From contig JAKJXP020000031.1 of NCBI GenBank assembly GCA_022225965.2, forward strand, positions 1-64,000: a stretch of 64,000 bases of DNA, in the 5' to 3' direction. The notes beneath the pieces are model-generated. The model saw only the letters and a list, made by a program, of their open reading frames with translations. It had not been told where the DNA came from and ran no database searches. Position 1 is the stretch's first letter, and each line of letters starts with the position of its first letter. The position numbers and the translations under genes are program-made. This DNA is from Diatrype stigma. Its lineage: Eukaryota > Ascomycota > Sordariomycetes > Xylariales > Diatrypaceae. Below are positions 23,215-33,422 of this stretch, piece by piece.

Positions 23215-24468
23215 TCAGACAGTCGTCCTAGCTTGTTGCATTGAGCTTATGTCTCGAGTGTTGAGTGGATATTCTTCCATACCAGTCGAGTTCAAACCAT
23301 TGGCGTTCGTGTGGGTCTCGGAACTTGTATTAGACTCCTTCCTGCGGTTGGAGCTGTTGTTCGAGAGCCGCAACGAGCCTGAAAACCCCGAGTTGCTACG
23401 CAGTCGGCTATAGAACCTCATGAAGCTTAAGTCCTTCAACCAAAAGTTTAGTGTTGGAAGGCAGGCAGCGATGGCTGCAAGAGAGCCCTCGAGCATGCTC
23501 CACCAAAGCATTGTTGTCGCTGTCCCTGTTACGTCGATAATTAGCAGCAGGAAGGTAGGTATCGTCTAAACAACATAACCTACGGTTGATATCGTAGCCT
23601 GCACCGTATCCTTTATACAGGACAGTGAGGTATATCACCATTCTAACAATCGACGCCACTACTGACATGATTCCAACAAGGAATATGCTTGTGACAGCTA
23701 GCTTCTTCCCCGTGGACATTCCAAGACTCCATATCTGAAAACAATAAGCGCTATGCTGTGAAACACTATTTGCAGGTAGTCTTACCGATGGGAGAGGAAG
23801 GAGTAGAATGATCATATCCAAAATGAAGTCCGATATGACCATAGCCTGCTGTGGAGTGCTCACATCGCATCGAGCTTGTACTTCCTGTAAGGGAGCCCAG
23901 TGAAGAGAGACGTATCTTCCACATCCGAATACAAGTGTTAGAAGGAATCCTATGGACCATGAAGCTGCCACAGAAAGTGTAACCATTGAAGCCCAGTCGA
24001 AAAGCGAGCCCCGATGAGCCACAAAGATGCGCCGATAGAAGCATATGATGCTGACTTTCACAAAGCCATAAGCAAAACACATCAAAAATTGTAACCCGAA
24101 TTGGATCTATGTATTGTTAGACCGAATGTTTTAGCCTGTGCTTACTAGGAGTGGCGTACCTTTGCTTGGAGGATGAAATCCTGAAGGAAGAGTTTGGATG
24201 CTTCCGTGGCTAACGTGCCGCTAGGTACGGGGGTGGGATATCCCATAACACCCAGTCGTTCCCCCACTATCAAACAAGCACCCATTCCAGTAATCATGAT
24301 GACACCAAGGGCAATGAGCCAGTCGTCTATTCCCAGGCGTGACTTCTGGGTTCTGCGAGTGTAGAAACGCAGGCCCACGGTCAAAATGCATACCAATGGC
24401 AGGGTGAACCCAGCGGCAAGCACCTGCCTCGGGGTAACCAAGTGGAAAGGCAATTCCAGCCACTCCAT
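23215..24468 (-). CDS. seven-TM fungal rhodopsin-domain (Pth11-like) membrane protein
   Basis: Predicted integral membrane protein of the large fungal family that contains Pth11-like putative GPCRs. Exons 24468-24160, 24106-23786, 23734-23584 and 23525-23215, introns of 53, 51 and 58 nt, 363 residues. Family features are clear: an N-terminal TM after a short extracellular tail (FTLPLVCILTVGLRFYTRR), the conserved RLGIDDWLI motif after TM1, FVKVSIICFYRRIF after TM3, QAMVISDFILDMIILLLPLP, an arginine-flanked TM (SVVASIVRMVIYL) and a W-rich last TM (TTMLWWSMLEGSLAAIAACLP). The C-terminal tail is Ser/Asn-rich. It lacks an N-terminal CFEM domain. Role is unknown; members often sit in secondary-metabolite loci. 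It lies head-to-head, 1 kb away, with the UstYa gene. Confidence 0.85.
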
Positions 24469-25457
24469 ATTGGTGATTCGGAGCTTCTTTCAAGCTGTGT
24501 CTATGCAGGAGGCCGTCGAAAGGGGAGGGGGGCAGATCGGTATGCTGAACGTCAAGGGTGCCCTTTTTCGCTACTGAGCTACTACAAGCCTTTTATAACC
24601 GATTGTCGTGTGATTTGACCTCAAAAGTGTTGGCCCTCTGTTCTGAACAATCATAGCTCCAAGCTTACTATTATGGGATCATCTTTATTTTCGGGATTCA
24701 GCCGCCCCCTCCTACTAGTCCTGCAGTAAATTGCAGTGAGTCGTCCGAAGTCGATGCAGCCTTGCCGACAAGCTTACTTTCAAACCAACATCCAATATAT
24801 CTTCTGCAAGTCCAGGTGGGTTGAATAATACAATTGTAATACTTTCTGTCTCCAGCTGTACTCCTTTACGTTTGTGGTAAGGACGCCTAGACTGCCTCCT
24901 CCTGAGTGCCACGTCCGTTGTGGGATGCAATCTACCCCGAAAAATTATACGATATGCTTACACTGTGTAACATCGCAGTCGTACGCGCCATTGCAACCTA
25001 ATGCAGGCTGGCATGCAGGCTGTCCTTGGTAACAAGGCGCCTAGAATTGTTGTTGGAGTTCATGGCAGTATTGCCACACCTAGTAGCTGTTGGTGTTGGC
25101 ATAGCGGAAGACTGTTGGATAGATATGCATTTTTATCACCATACAGTAACGATCGGCGATATACACTGAACTTCTGAAGTGGTGGTCGGGGGGGGGGGGG
25201 GGCGGCCTTAGTGTTACACCCTTATATCTTTCGACATGATTCATGTTCAAGTTCATAGCATACAAAATGTGCCTTTTCGCACATTTACCGAGAAGGGCAA
25301 GATTCCGGTTGGTGCTAGTTCAACAACTGATAAAGCTGTTGCTCGTGGTTCTAGCCTTCTGTTGTAAGATTCCACACTGATACATCTACTTGGTCTGCGT
25401 GCCATAGCGAATTCCAAATTGTCAGAGAGTGCTCGTTTCACTATCAGTCTGCATACC
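24469..25457. promoter_or_regulatory. shared divergent region, rhodopsin-like and UstYa genes
   Basis: A 1-kb region between two divergent gene starts, so it should hold both promoters. It includes a 15-base G run at 25188-25202. No TATA box or palindromic site stands out with confidence. Confidence 0.4.
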
Positions 25458-26454
25458 ATGGTACCCCTCAACGACTATGAACAATACCAGCTCCTTGGCC
25501 CCGAAAAAGACGAGCCTTGCGGGCCGCTCCCAGAGGGACAATACCGTCCCTTCAAGAATTCCTGGTCTAGACTATGCTCTCAATGGCGAAAGTGCGCTCT
25601 TCTACTAAGCCTGCTGTGCTGTCTCATGGCTAGCTTTGGTCTCGGACTGAAGTTGGGCTCATCTAAGTCCAGTGGGGATGTTTCTGCTTACAGTAAGGAA
25701 ACCATGGCCGCAGAATGGACTCGAGCTTACTATCTCATCAGTGAAACTTCGGTACGATATACCAAGCCAAATCTGGTGGAACACAGAATATAGCGAAGTG
25801 GCCGCAAGTGCTTCCGAGATCAATGAGCTTTGGGATGTTGGTATTCCTTGGGAAAGTGGAATTATAGCCCTTGATAACGAGGAAGCACGCACGATGGGCC
25901 TCCCAGAGTCGCAGCCCTTCCCTTGGGACAGCCGTAAGAAAAGTATATACATCGCCAACGCGCATCATATTTTGCATTGCGTGGTAAGTCTTCATCGCAT
26001 CCATACTTGAGCATACTGCGATACGTCTCTATTCCTTGCTAAGTCTCACCTATAGCGTAATGTCTATATCTCCATCCAGCAATACCGTGCGAACAAAACT
26101 CAGACAATCGAATACCAACACATCCTACACTGTCTAGACAGCTTGCGGGTGGAAACAATGTGTAATGCGGATGATACGCTACGTTATGTGCCGCTTAATT
26201 CTGCCCACGGCTATCGGCCAGGGGATGGCCAGGGGCGCCAGTGCCGTGACTGGAGCAAAGTTCAAGAATTCGTGGAAGCGCACGATCCGTGTTACCGGTA
26301 TCTGAAGCCTGGAGATAAAGAGCTGTCAAACTTAGAGCGCTTCAAGTTTTGTCCGTCGAATTCCCAGTATCTACCTAAAATCAGGAAGTACTTCGGGTAT
26401 AGTGATGACTGGTCACCAGAACCCCAAGAAGGCCCCAGGGAGCTAGACTGGTGA
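25458..26454 (+). CDS. UstYa-family (DUF3328) oxidase
   Basis: Predicted membrane-anchored oxidase of the UstYa family; members perform oxidative cyclisation, chlorination or hydroxylation in fungal RiPP pathways (ustiloxin, asperipin) and in cyclochlorotine synthesis. Exons 25458-25692, 25742-25983 and 26056-26454, introns of 49 and 72 nt, 291 residues. A cytoplasmic N-terminus (about 45 residues) leads into one TM segment (CALLLSLLCCLMASFGLGLKLG). The lumenal domain holds both defining HxxHC motifs: HILHC at 154-158 and HILHCLDSLR at 181-190, followed by the usual ETMCNADDT. Splicing at the TACA|GTAAGG donor is needed to join the TM exon to the catalytic part. Length is normal and no key residue is missing. 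Its presence suggests a peptide or cyclopeptide pathway nearby. Confidence 0.93.
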
Positions 26455-27489
26455 GTGGTCGGTGTCGAGTGTCACTTGAATCTATCACGGACTCCTGAAG
26501 ACTGGGACAGGAAGTGGTGCCATACAAAACCTACCTGTGTATACTGCTGAAAGTCAGGATAGTTAGCTTCGTTGACTAAGTATCTACTGCTATACTGGAG
26601 GGAGAAAACGTTTGCTTATATACACAAATCGCTCAGGGGTGTTGTACTGTACTCGCAACTACACCAGCCTTAACCCTCAGTTCAACATATACCTGGGCAG
26701 GCAAATACGAAGATAGCTAAAGATAACATTATACGAAGGAATAAACTCAGTTGACACACGTATCACAATATAGTGTCATTGTTTATTAATGAATACTTAT
26801 TAACTCATTCTATGCTGGGTATGAAAACTAATATATTCCTTGTCAATCAGCATAGCGTAAGACCCTCGACAACTGAGTTTCTAAGCTAGTATCAAGTAAT
26901 ATAAGGTGATGAATGACCGACTACCCATCATGGAGACAAGCCTATCGATATTGTTCGGGTCGGGTTCATTGACACGGAAGTCTATTAACTGCCACTCTGT
27001 ATTGTTCAAACGCAGGGTGTTACTCAGGGAATAACTTGCAAATACAAAACTCTTATAGGATAGAATCAGGTCACGAAGTCCAGAAGCTCGGGGGTAAGCG
27101 AGTAAAAAACATACAAAGACGGGTCTAGTAGAAATAGTCTCGCCTTCTACCCAAGAAATATAGTTCGTATAATAATAGTTGACGTAATAAATAATTCGGG
27201 TATGTTTATGTGAATCATTACATGCTTTATATACATCTCCATTCCTTTCCAGTTACATTTCGCTTTCCAGCTAACTTCAGGAGTGAGGTGTAATGATAAC
27301 TACTGCATCCGAGCAGGATGATATGCTCTGCCGGAACCGTGCTGCTCAGTAGATACCACCTCCTACCAGCGGTGTAAAGCTCCAACGGCCCGCTTAGAAG
27401 TCTAGATAGTTACGCTGCGTTCCCATCCACTGCTCTTGCAATACAATACCCATCACTCTTTGCATTCTATACAGTTGCCTTCTTGCCAT
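26455..27489. other. intergenic, AT-rich
   Basis: Downstream of the UstYa gene I see no gene. Sequence from 26.7 to 27.3 kb is AT-rich. A TATATA element near 27229 could serve the small ORF at 27490. Confidence 0.4.
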
Positions 27490-27711
27490 ATGAAGCTGCT
27501 AATACACCTATTAATCGCTACAATCGGCATACACTATATACTGTTCTTCGGCACCAATCAGTGCATATTAGCGCGGTTTATCGAGGCTCACTTGGTCATA
27601 ACTTTTGTAGATTTGGGAGCATCTGTGAACTATTTTTGTATTGTAGCGATTACTAACCACTCCGCCGTCATGCCTATCCCAGAGATACCAAACTCAAAGT
27701 CCCTAGCTTGA
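27490..27711 (+). CDS. small hydrophobic ORF with signal-like N-terminus
   Basis: Not recognised. From an ATG it encodes 73 residues starting MKLLIHLLIATIGIHYILFF, which reads like a signal peptide or a membrane anchor, followed by another hydrophobic stretch (HLVITFVDLGASVNYFCIVA) and a Pro/Ser tail. A TATA-like element lies 260 bases upstream. It may be a small membrane or secreted protein or a chance ORF in AT-rich DNA; no homology is evident. Confidence 0.25.
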   Translation: MKLLIHLLIATIGIHYILFFGTNQCILARFIEAHLVITFVDLGASVNYFCIVAITNHSAVMPIPEIPNSKSLA

Positions 27712-27970
27712 AATCCTGTAGTGCTACCTATCAATGGCTATCAGAAACCAATGCTACTTAATACTGTCTGCACCATAATAAGATCAACTTCGGCAGTGGA
27801 ACAGACTGCTTTAGCTTCTTAAGACGACGACAACCAAGGAATATTATGATTTTTTCTTCCCCTATAGGATCGATGCCATTTCGACCTGGTTCCGGGGTAG
27901 ACGCTGGATATTGTCCATTGGGCATTGTTGAAGAGTGCTTTCCTCTTCTATCGGATGTACAGAAGCACCC

Positions 27971-29306
27971 CTACCAGCAATGGGTTAACCATAGTAACAA
28001 CAAGAACACCGATGGCGCCCATGCTCCTACGCTCAGTTTCGTACCAGTTGAGTTTGGATTATCATTGAGTGTGGAGTTGCCGTTGTCGGTGCCGTTGCAG
28101 TAGAGGTGGTTGATGACACCGTCATCTCGCTGTCGGACAAGCTTACTACAATTGAAGTCTTCGTTCCATGCTTCGACCACAACGGACTCTGGCACAAGTT
28201 TTAAAGAAGGAAATAAGTTTCCGCCAGCAGAGCTAGTAAGCGTCAAATTGTGATTTTATGGTTGGTAAATAGCTAGGTGAAGGATGTACTTACGTATCGA
28301 TATATCCATTCAGGTGTATGCTGTTGGCGAGTTCAAGGCGGTCCATGTTACCAGGGAGTGTCGTATCAGTGTTGTTCTGCATCCGGATAGCTGACACTTC
28401 AGTCAACGCCCGAAACGATAGACTACAGCCGCTGCTGTTCGCAAACACCAAGTCGTCGCCGATAGTGGTTAGGTTCGTGAACGAGACGGGCACATCCGAC
28501 GCCTCGAGTATAGTCAAGGTCCCCCTGATAGATGGAATTATTAAGCCATCAGCTGGCCGGCCGCCGTCGCCAAATATGCCTTTGTTGCCCATAGACACGT
28601 CGTTCATCGTCAAGTTCTCGTAGATTTCGAGATCAAATCCACTAAACCTGTTGAAGTCGAAGCCTGTTGCGTTAATAGAATAGACCTCCGAAAGGTTGCT
28701 GAAGGCTGAACTAAAAGTCGATGTAGGATCCTCATTGCCCCTATCTTCGTCGACTTCAATGGTAATGAGGCCGGCCCCATTCAATGCTGGGAAGTAAACA
28801 TCGGAGTTATAGACTTGTAGTTCTGAAACACTGCTGACGTTGAGGAAATATATAGGCCGTGAAAAATATCCGATGCTAAGACCCGGAATCCGTGGCGAGC
28901 CGTACACATTCAGTTCAGTGGCTTGCACATCATCGGAATCCTGTGGCTCTGGTCTTGATCCTACCCGCATAACGAACAACGAACTGTCTGATCCGTTTCT
29001 AGGTAAATGCAACTCCCGAAGGATTGGCACACCAGCTATGTCGAGGATCTGGACACCATGTATGTCGGCGATATCGAGGGACTCGAGAGAATTGCTATCT
29101 GATATCGTAATATTATGTGACCATATGGGCCCTGGAAAAGAGATGTTCCCAGTCGCGTTTTGTAGGAGTATTGATGGACCCGTCGACCCGTTTGAGCAGG
29201 ATATCAATTGGCTTGATACCGAGTCGACATCCTCCTGGCTTGCGATGGTCCAGCCGACGGAACAGTTACCAGACGCTAGAGCTTGATCAGATATTTCATT
29301 ATACAA
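27971..29306 (-). CDS. Ecm33-like GPI-anchored cell-wall protein (N-terminus unresolved)
   Basis: Predicted cell-surface protein of the Ecm33/Sps2 type, needed in fungi for wall integrity. Main exon about 29306-28294, last exon 28232-27971, 61-nt intron (donor GTAAGTAC, acceptor ACTAG). It shows receptor-L-like repeats: CSVGWTIASQEDVDSVSSQ, then successive Asn-rich beta units with many N-glycosylation sites (NATG, NITI, NVSS, NLSE, NLTM, NNTD). The last exon ends with a Ser/Thr/Asn linker and a hydrophobic tail (GAWAPSVFLLLLWLTHCW) fitting a GPI signal. The coordinate 29306 is a TTG, not a start: the true ATG and signal peptide must lie in an upstream exon around 29.35-29.55 kb that I could not fix. 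A hydrophobic run in another frame (SVLILPLILPICIM) lies there. Loss of the first exon is possible. Confidence 0.75.
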
Positions 29307-29959
29307 ATAGGCAATATGAGAGGTAGTATTAGCACTGACCCATGGCCGGGAAACTCGATACTCAGATATGGACAGACACTAACTCTGCTATGTTTGCAAT
29401 ATCCTAGCTTTCTGCACCAGAAAAGAAATACCACGACGGAGCTGGGCGCAAAGAAAGATATATACTTGACATGGTATGTAGACAGTGAAACCTGCAACTT
29501 TGGTAAATACATGTCATGCTTACCCCTTGAACAAGAAAGCCCCTGACGTAATGCAGGTAGCAGAGGATGAAGGAAGATACGGATCCTCCTGCGTTACACC
29601 GCATGGTGGCATTTCCACATTCATGCTGCGCATATGCCCGGCGTCTCAGTCGCTACAACGCCCCCAATAGCAGCGATTTGTTGCAGACGCCACCGCGCAC
29701 ATAGACAGGCCGTAATTTGTACGCACATGTATCAACAAAGATGTGCCTCTCCATGGAGTCGGGGTATCAAGGCTGCTTTTGATATATATGTCCGGGTATA
29801 TTCGAGCTCCGTTGCCTGTATTATATACCTTATAATAGGGATAGAAATAACTAGGTAGGATGCACGAAACAAGATCCATGATAATTAAGAGGTATGTTAC
29901 GTATTAACCGCCCAGATCAGGCAGGTCAGGACAGGGATACGTTGCGTTTTCTACGGTCG
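29307..29959. other. upstream of Ecm33-like gene
   Basis: It should contain the missing first exon and promoter of the Ecm33-like gene on the minus strand. No other gene is seen. Confidence 0.4.
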
Positions 29960-30716
29960 GCCACAGTGATCACTGTTTCAGAACACATTTCGACCCTATA
30001 GGTTCACCCCTCCGCGGCTTTAGCCAGATAATATGCAATTAACCGTGCCACTAAGCATTTATCCATAACGCTAGCTACTTGGCATTTATTAAACCGGCGA
30101 TATAACGTTAATGCAGTTGCTTATATAATTACGATTATATCTAGCTGTATGTATATTTATTTTATTTCCAAATAGCGTCTAAAAGATACGGTAAATACTT
30201 TAACTAAATACATTGGCGGCACAATACATAATTCCACTACGTAACGCTATTGCTCCAGGGCTCCAGGGCTCCAGGGCTCCAGGGCTCCAGGGCTCCAGGG
30301 CTCCAGGGCTCCAGGGCTCCAGGGCTCCAGGGCTCCAGGGCTCCAGGGCTCCAGGGCTCCAGGGCTCCAGCGCTCCAGCGCTGCAACTGCTACAGCGCTG
30401 CAACTGCTATAGCGCTGCAACTGCTACAGCTATAGCGCTACAACTGCTACAACGCTGCAACAGCTATAGATAATATAACGCTGCAACTTTATAAAGCTAT
30501 AATTGCGTTGTTATGGCTGTAATATAACGGCTTGAAAATTAAATTAATTACGTAAGCAATGCAGTTAAGCTGGATAATTATATGCGGACAAGTGGTATTA
30601 TTAAGAAGGCTTAATGCATATAATGCAATTAACAGGCTAATTTTGCTTCAGGCCGCTGGGGTATGCCTATTAAAAAAACAGGTCGAAATGTGTTCTGAAA
30701 CAGTGATCACTGTGGC
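29960..30716. mobile_element. 757-bp non-coding inverted-repeat element (MITE/foldback type)
   Basis: Exact 36-base terminal inverted repeats (29960-29995 and 30681-30716) begin GCCACAGTGATCACTG and end ACATTTCGACC. Similarity continues inward in diverged form for roughly 35 more bases (GCGGCTTTAGCC against GCGGCCTGAAGC), and further inverted blocks such as TTAATGCAGTTGCTTA recur. The centre is an 8-mer minisatellite (30253-30364) followed by a degenerate GCTGCAACTGCTA repeat. No transposase is encoded. No clear target duplication was found at the ends. The structure fits a non-autonomous DNA transposon or foldback element. Confidence 0.75.
30253..30475. repeat. 8-mer CTCCAGGG minisatellite plus GCTGCAACTGCTA-type repeat
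   Basis: About 14 perfect copies of CTCCAGGG (30253-30364) pass into imperfect copies of a GCTGCAACTGCTACA unit up to about 30475. Both strands stay open because the unit length of 8 gives a 24-base translation repeat; these ORFs are artefacts. It lies at the centre of the inverted-repeat element. Confidence 0.9.
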
Positions 30717-31736
30717 TACCCATAGTTTTCAGCGCTTCACCCTTGCAAGTAACGAAATGCCGGGTCACGGATCCGCAGAGCATGAAACGAAACATCAGAT
30801 AAATCTCGGTACTTACCTAACGTTAGTTTACCCTTCGAGGCTCAAAAGCTTCCTTCAACTTCATCCGAATGTCCTTCCTGCGTTGACTGGTCGTTCATCG
30901 TTACATGCCTAGTAGGTATGCTTCCAGGTCTTGAACCGTGATTAGCAGGCGATAAGATGCCTCAACAACGCCCCCGATTGCTGCTATGGCCTCAGGCTGC
31001 TCAGCGTATTGGCGGCTTTCTCTAGCGCGGGCCCCGCACCTCATCACAGAGCAGAGAAGGTTCTTTCCGGTGTTCCGGTTAAGGTGACTATAAGTGAAGT
31101 TACCTATTGGAGGTGCTCAGCAGTATTAAGCACTGCCCAGCATTGGCATCTAGACACGTGCTGTTGTGGCATGCTTGATTGGCATTTGAGGATGAGGAGG
31201 CGAGTGCCTATACTTCGCTCTAATTCCCAAATAGGTAAGTATAGTAGGTAGGCAGGCAGTTCTCCGTCTTCTACACTTACAATAGGCTGCGAGACAAACC
31301 TAAGCTGGTATGTATGTACTGTACTGCACGTTCTGATATTTCAACTCACCTGGTTGGTACAATGGTTGGTACAAGAGCACAATCCCACCGAAATAGGACA
31401 TGCGCCGCTAAACTTTCCCTATCAACCTTATCCTTAAGTACATCTCTTTCGCCTTCCGCTGAGACCGTCCCGCGGCTTTGTGATTATTCACAATCACCGG
31501 TGCAATCTCACCCTCACCCTCGCTTTCACTCTCACCGCCCTACATGTGCCCTACGATGACATAGCTAGTGATATATCTTCATTGCCTCGAATTGTCCCCG
31601 CAGTACTCCGTGCTTTGTTGGCCCGCGTCCATTTGCTTGCCCACGGAGCAGACAGCACAGGCCTCGTAAAGATCGACGGTCTCTACTTTTCTCCCTTCTT
31701 ATAAGAGGCCCATCGCCATCAGGGCAGGCTGTCGTA
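30717..31736. other. intergenic, promoter side of the CDF transporter gene
   Basis: No gene is supported. Open stretches are short. A CTCACCCTCACCCTC pyrimidine tract lies near 31507-31540, about 200 bases before the transporter ATG, typical of fungal promoters. Confidence 0.5.
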
Positions 31737-33290
31737 ATGTCGACACCCAACCTTTCCTCCAGCATCACGATGCATCCGCATCCGTTCCGTTTGCATCAGC
31801 ACGAGAGACCGGACAGCCCAGCTCGCTCCTCCATGCATACTCCCCGGCCACATATCCACTCGCCACCTGCTTCTTTCCAGGGCAACAACAACAACAGCAA
31901 CAGCAATAGCAACGGCAACAACGGCAGTGGCAATGAAGGTGGCGATGGCAAGAGCGGTCGCAACGGCGACCCCAATGGCACTAGTACAGCCGTCGAGGCC
32001 GTGAGCGACGAGACCGACCACACCGTGTCACGCCACCACTCCCAGCTCACCGACGTGGAGTCGCAGTCGGGCAACGCGCGGTACCGGGGAGGGAGCGACC
32101 CGTACAACCTGTCGTCGGCCTTCAAGACAGACGCGCAGCTCGACGAGATCAAGGCCAACACATCCCGCAAGAGGGACAGTGCCGGGGGCAGCAGTGGCAG
32201 TGGCAGTGGTGGTGATGGTGGTAGCGGCAGCAGCAAAGTCGGCCGGGCCTTCAAGCCCTCGTTCATCGGCTCCGGGGGGCGGCGCTCCAAGAAGCTCCAG
32301 ACTTTCTACCGCGCGCAGAACGAGACGATCGAGCGCATGCTCAAGAGCGTGGAGGAGCACCGGGCCGACGCGGCCCAGGAGCAGGGCGAGGAGCAGCTCA
32401 AGTACCGGATCGCCGTGTACGGCTCCTTCGCGGCCAACGTGGTGCTGTCGATCCTGCAGATGTACGGGGCCATCTCGTCGGGGTCGCTGTCGCTCTTCAC
32501 CACCATGGCGGACTCGATCTTCGACCCGCTCAGCAACCTGATGCTGATCCTGGCGAACCGCGCCGTCAAGCGCGTGGACCCGAGCCGGTTCCCCTCGGGC
32601 AAGGCTCGGCTCGAGACAGCCGGCAACATCTCCTTCTCCTTCCTCATGACGTCGGTCTCGCTCATCCTGATCTGCTTCTCGGCCGAGGAGCTGGCGACGA
32701 ACAAGACGGGCGAGCTCAACGCCTTCCACGTGCCCTCGGTGGTGGCGGTCGCCGTCGCCTTCGCCACCAAGCTCGTCCTCTTCCTCTACTGCTGGGGCAT
32801 CAAGGACAACTACAGCCAGGTGGACATCCTGTGGCAGGACCACCGCAACGACCTGCTGATCAACGGGTTCGGGGTGCTGACGTCGGTGGGCGGCTCGAAG
32901 CTGGTGTGGTGGCTCGACCCGATGGGGGCCATCATCCTGTCGGTGCTGATCAGCGCCATCTGGCTGCGCACGGCGGCGCAGGAGTTCCTGCTGCTGGTGG
33001 GCGTCGTGGCCAGCGTCGAGACGCAGCAGCTCATCACGTACGTCTGCCTGACCCACTCGCCCGACACCATCCTCGGCATCGACACCGTCCGCGTCTACCA
33101 CTCGGGCCCGCGCCTCATCGCCGAGGTCGACGTCGTCATGAACCCCGACGCCTCCCTGCGCGCCACCCACGACGTCGCCGAGGAGCTGCAGTTCAAGCTC
33201 GAGGACCTGCCCGACATCGAGCGCGCCTACGTCCACGTCGACTACGAGACCTCCCACAAGCCCGAGCACTTCTACAAGAAGGACTTATGA
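31737..33290 (+). CDS. cation diffusion facilitator, Mn-CDF type
   Basis: Predicted metal/proton antiporter that moves divalent metal, probably Mn2+ (or Fe2+), out of the cytosol into a vacuole or Golgi compartment. Single exon, 517 residues, ATG in TAATGTCGACA. Residues 1-185 are a disordered, Asn/Ser/Gly-rich cytoplasmic tail. Six TM segments follow (from about 226), then a cytoplasmic domain (about 430-505) with TVRVYHSGPRLIAEVDVVM and the ending KPEHFYKKDL. Metal-site motifs are TMADSIFD (Asp259, Asp263) in TM2 and QDHRND (Asp368, Asp372) in TM5. DxxxD in both helices, rather than HxxxD, is the mark of the Mn group. Codons are strongly G/C-ending, which creates long false ORFs on the other frames. 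Identity is firm; the ion is inferred from motifs. Confidence 0.93.
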   Translation: MSTPNLSSSITMHPHPFRLHQHERPDSPARSSMHTPRPHIHSPPASFQGNNNNSNSNSNGNNGSGNEGGDGKSGRNGDPNGTSTAVEAVSDETDHTVSRHHSQLTDVESQSGNARYRGGSDPYNLSSAFKTDAQLDEIKANTSRKRDSAGGSSGSGSGGDGGSGSSKVGRAFKPSFIGSGGRRSKKLQTFYRAQNETIERMLKSVEEHRADAAQEQGEEQLKYRIAVYGSFAANVVLSILQMYGAISSGSLSLFTTMADSIFDPLSNLMLILANRAVKRVDPSRFPSGKARLETAGNISFSFLMTSVSLILICFSAEELATNKTGELNAFHVPSVVAVAVAFATKLVLFLYCWGIKDNYSQVDILWQDHRNDLLINGFGVLTSVGGSKLVWWLDPMGAIILSVLISAIWLRTAAQEFLLLVGVVASVETQQLITYVCLTHSPDTILGIDTVRVYHSGPRLIAEVDVVMNPDASLRATHDVAEELQFKLEDLPDIERAYVHVDYETSHKPEHFYKKDL

Positions 33291-33296
33291 TGCGCA

Positions 33297-33422
33297 TGTT
33301 GCTGCTAATACTAATGCTACTGCTGATGCCGATGCTACCGCCGATGCTACCAACGCCTGCTACCACGGCTGCTACTATTATTGTTGTCGTGCTATTACTA
33401 CTACTATTACTAATAATACTAC
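33297..33422. repeat. imperfect trinucleotide (GCT/ACT) repeat
   Basis: Directly after the transporter stop codon there is a run of imperfect GCT, GCC and ACT triplets (CTGCTAATACTAATGCTACTGCTG...). It lies in the predicted 3' UTR. Confidence 0.7.

Noticed and set aside
30200..30473. ORFs with Ala-Pro-Gly-Leu-Gln-Gly-Ser-Arg type repeats on both strands
   Set aside because: Translations of the 8-mer minisatellite; no start context, and open on both strands for arithmetic reasons. I considered a repeat-core RiPP precursor but there is no signal peptide or Kex2 site.
32028..33269. 413-codon minus-strand ORF opposite the metal transporter
   Set aside because: It is a shadow of the G/C-ending codons of the CDF gene; its composition (Val/Asp/His/Arg runs) is not protein-like.
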